Origin: Ochrobactrum sp. Q0168
GTDB taxonomy: Bacteria; Pseudomonadota; Alphaproteobacteria; Rhizobiales; Rhizobiaceae
DNA length: 64,000 nt
Direction: 5' to 3'
NCBI RefSeq assembly: GCF_016427605.1
Contig: NZ_JAELXQ010000003.1
Span: forward strand, 1 to 64,000
Below, piece after piece: positions 63,309 to 64,000 of this stretch. A program made the translations under genes and the position numbers. Numbering within the stretch: position 1 is the first letter of the stretch; each line of letters begins with the position of its first letter. The notes under the pieces are model-generated. The model made no database searches. It saw only the letters and a program-made list of their open reading frames with translations, and was not told the DNA's origin.

Positions 63309-64000
63309 ATGAAGCAGCTTGAAAGCCTCGACGACCTGGCCGGCCAGTATGACGTGTTCTTCTGCGACGTCTGGGGCGTGGTGCATAATGGCGTTGCTGC
63401 TCACCCGGCTGCTGTCGATGCGCTGAAGCGCGCCCGCGCCAGAGGCGTCACGGTCATTCTCGTTACCAATTCTCCGCGCCCGCATCCGGGCGTCGAGGCG
63501 CAGCTCAAAATGCTGGGCGTGCCTGCAGACACCTATGACCGTGTTGTCACCTCCGGAGACGTGACCCGCGATCTGATCGCCGAAGGCCCGCGCAAGGTTC
63601 TGCATATTGGCCGCGACAACGAATTGTCAATTTATGACGGGCTGGATGTGGAACTGGTGGAAGAATTCGAGGCAGATGGTGTTGTTTGCACCGGTCTTGC
63701 CGATGACGATGTGGAAACGCCCGCCGATTACGCCGATCTGCTGCAGCGTCTGCGTTCGCGCAATCTGCCTTTCATCTGCGCCAATCCCGACATCATGGTC
63801 GAGCGCGGTCCGCGTCTTGTCTGGTGTGCGGGCGCTCTTGCCCGTGATTATGGCCAGTTGGGCGGCCGCACGCTGATCGCCGGAAAGCCGCATCGCCCGA
63901 TCTATGAGGCGGCGCTCCATGCGGCGGAAGAAATTCGCGGCGGGGCCGTCGACAAAAGCCGTATTCTTGGCATTGGCGACGGTGTGCTGACCGATGTGAA
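63309..64000 (+). CDS. HAD-IIA family hydrolase, 3' end outside window
   Basis: At least 230 aa, cut at the right edge. Motif I reads FCDVWGVVHNG: the nucleophile Asp20 is present, but the usual second Asp is Trp22, as in the TIGR01459 subgroup. Motif II VTNSPRP and the later GKPHRPIYEAAL and ILGIGDGVLTDV segments fit HAD-IIA. Phosphatase activity may be weak or altered by the Trp. AAGAGGAAG precedes the ATG. Confidence 0.88.
   Translation, partial: MKQLESLDDLAGQYDVFFCDVWGVVHNGVAAHPAAVDALKRARARGVTVILVTNSPRPHPGVEAQLKMLGVPADTYDRVVTSGDVTRDLIAEGPRKVLHIGRDNELSIYDGLDVELVEEFEADGVVCTGLADDDVETPADYADLLQRLRSRNLPFICANPDIMVERGPRLVWCAGALARDYGQLGGRTLIAGKPHRPIYEAALHAAEEIRGGAVDKSRILGIGDGVLTDV

Overview
The window reads as alpha-proteobacterial chromosome of the Brucella/Ochrobactrum group (Rhizobiales, Brucellaceae). 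This rests on the gene content (a VtlR/LsrB-type LysR regulator, plant-type GshA, the HisS-HisZ-HisG set with short HisG, a GluP-type sugar permease, DUF1127 and YdcH small proteins), on short palindromic repeats of the kind scattered through Brucellaceae intergenic regions, and on a groESL promoter with both a CIRCE box and an RpoH-like promoter. It is mostly ordinary, densely packed chromosome with one accessory-looking block near the left end.

Layout. 0.1-2.3 kb: a convergent pair (DapA-family lyase/deaminase and Ldh-family imino-acid reductase) that fits hydroxyproline/proline catabolism. 2.4-12.8 kb: a surface-glycan block read leftward, with a Tat-exported GH1 enzyme, an exported GH2 enzyme of the exo-glucosaminidase type, an outer-membrane channel-like protein, a large autotransporter and two overlooked 26-30 aa membrane peptides; a divergent AraC regulator and long palindromes sit in the promoter regions. 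12.8-15.5 kb: SsuD-like flavin monooxygenase with an overlapping FAD/NAD(P)-binding protein. 15.8-23.1 kb: LacI regulator, sugar ABC transporter, SDR dehydrogenase and FGGY D-ribulokinase, together a ribitol/pentitol catabolic system with a clear promoter and operator. 23.1-26.4 kb: a three-gene c-di-GMP unit (SUOX-fold periplasmic protein, GGDEF-EAL protein, FkbM methyltransferase).

27-39.6 kb: small proteins, tRNA-Gln(CUG), a DUF1127 gene divergent from vtlR, xseA, a Tat-lipoprotein L,D-transpeptidase, gshA, rsmE, and a MarR-FUSC-DUF1656-HlyD aromatic-acid efflux operon. 39.8-47.3 kb: small membrane proteins, a metallophosphatase, a GntR regulator, a LysR regulator divergent from glcDEF (glycolate oxidase). 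47.3-58 kb: hisS-hisZ-hisG, a LysE exporter, tagA, a second L,D-transpeptidase, an aldo-keto reductase, gluP, DoxX, fumC. 58-64 kb: groES-groEL, a TadG-like VWA protein and the start of a HAD-IIA gene cut by the right edge.

The items most worth a second look are the glycoside-hydrolase/autotransporter block with its shared palindromes and tiny membrane peptides, the SUOX-fold/GGDEF-EAL/FkbM unit, the in-frame relic of a second GroEL C-terminus just downstream of groEL, and a palindromic repeat lying inside the groES-groEL intergenic region.
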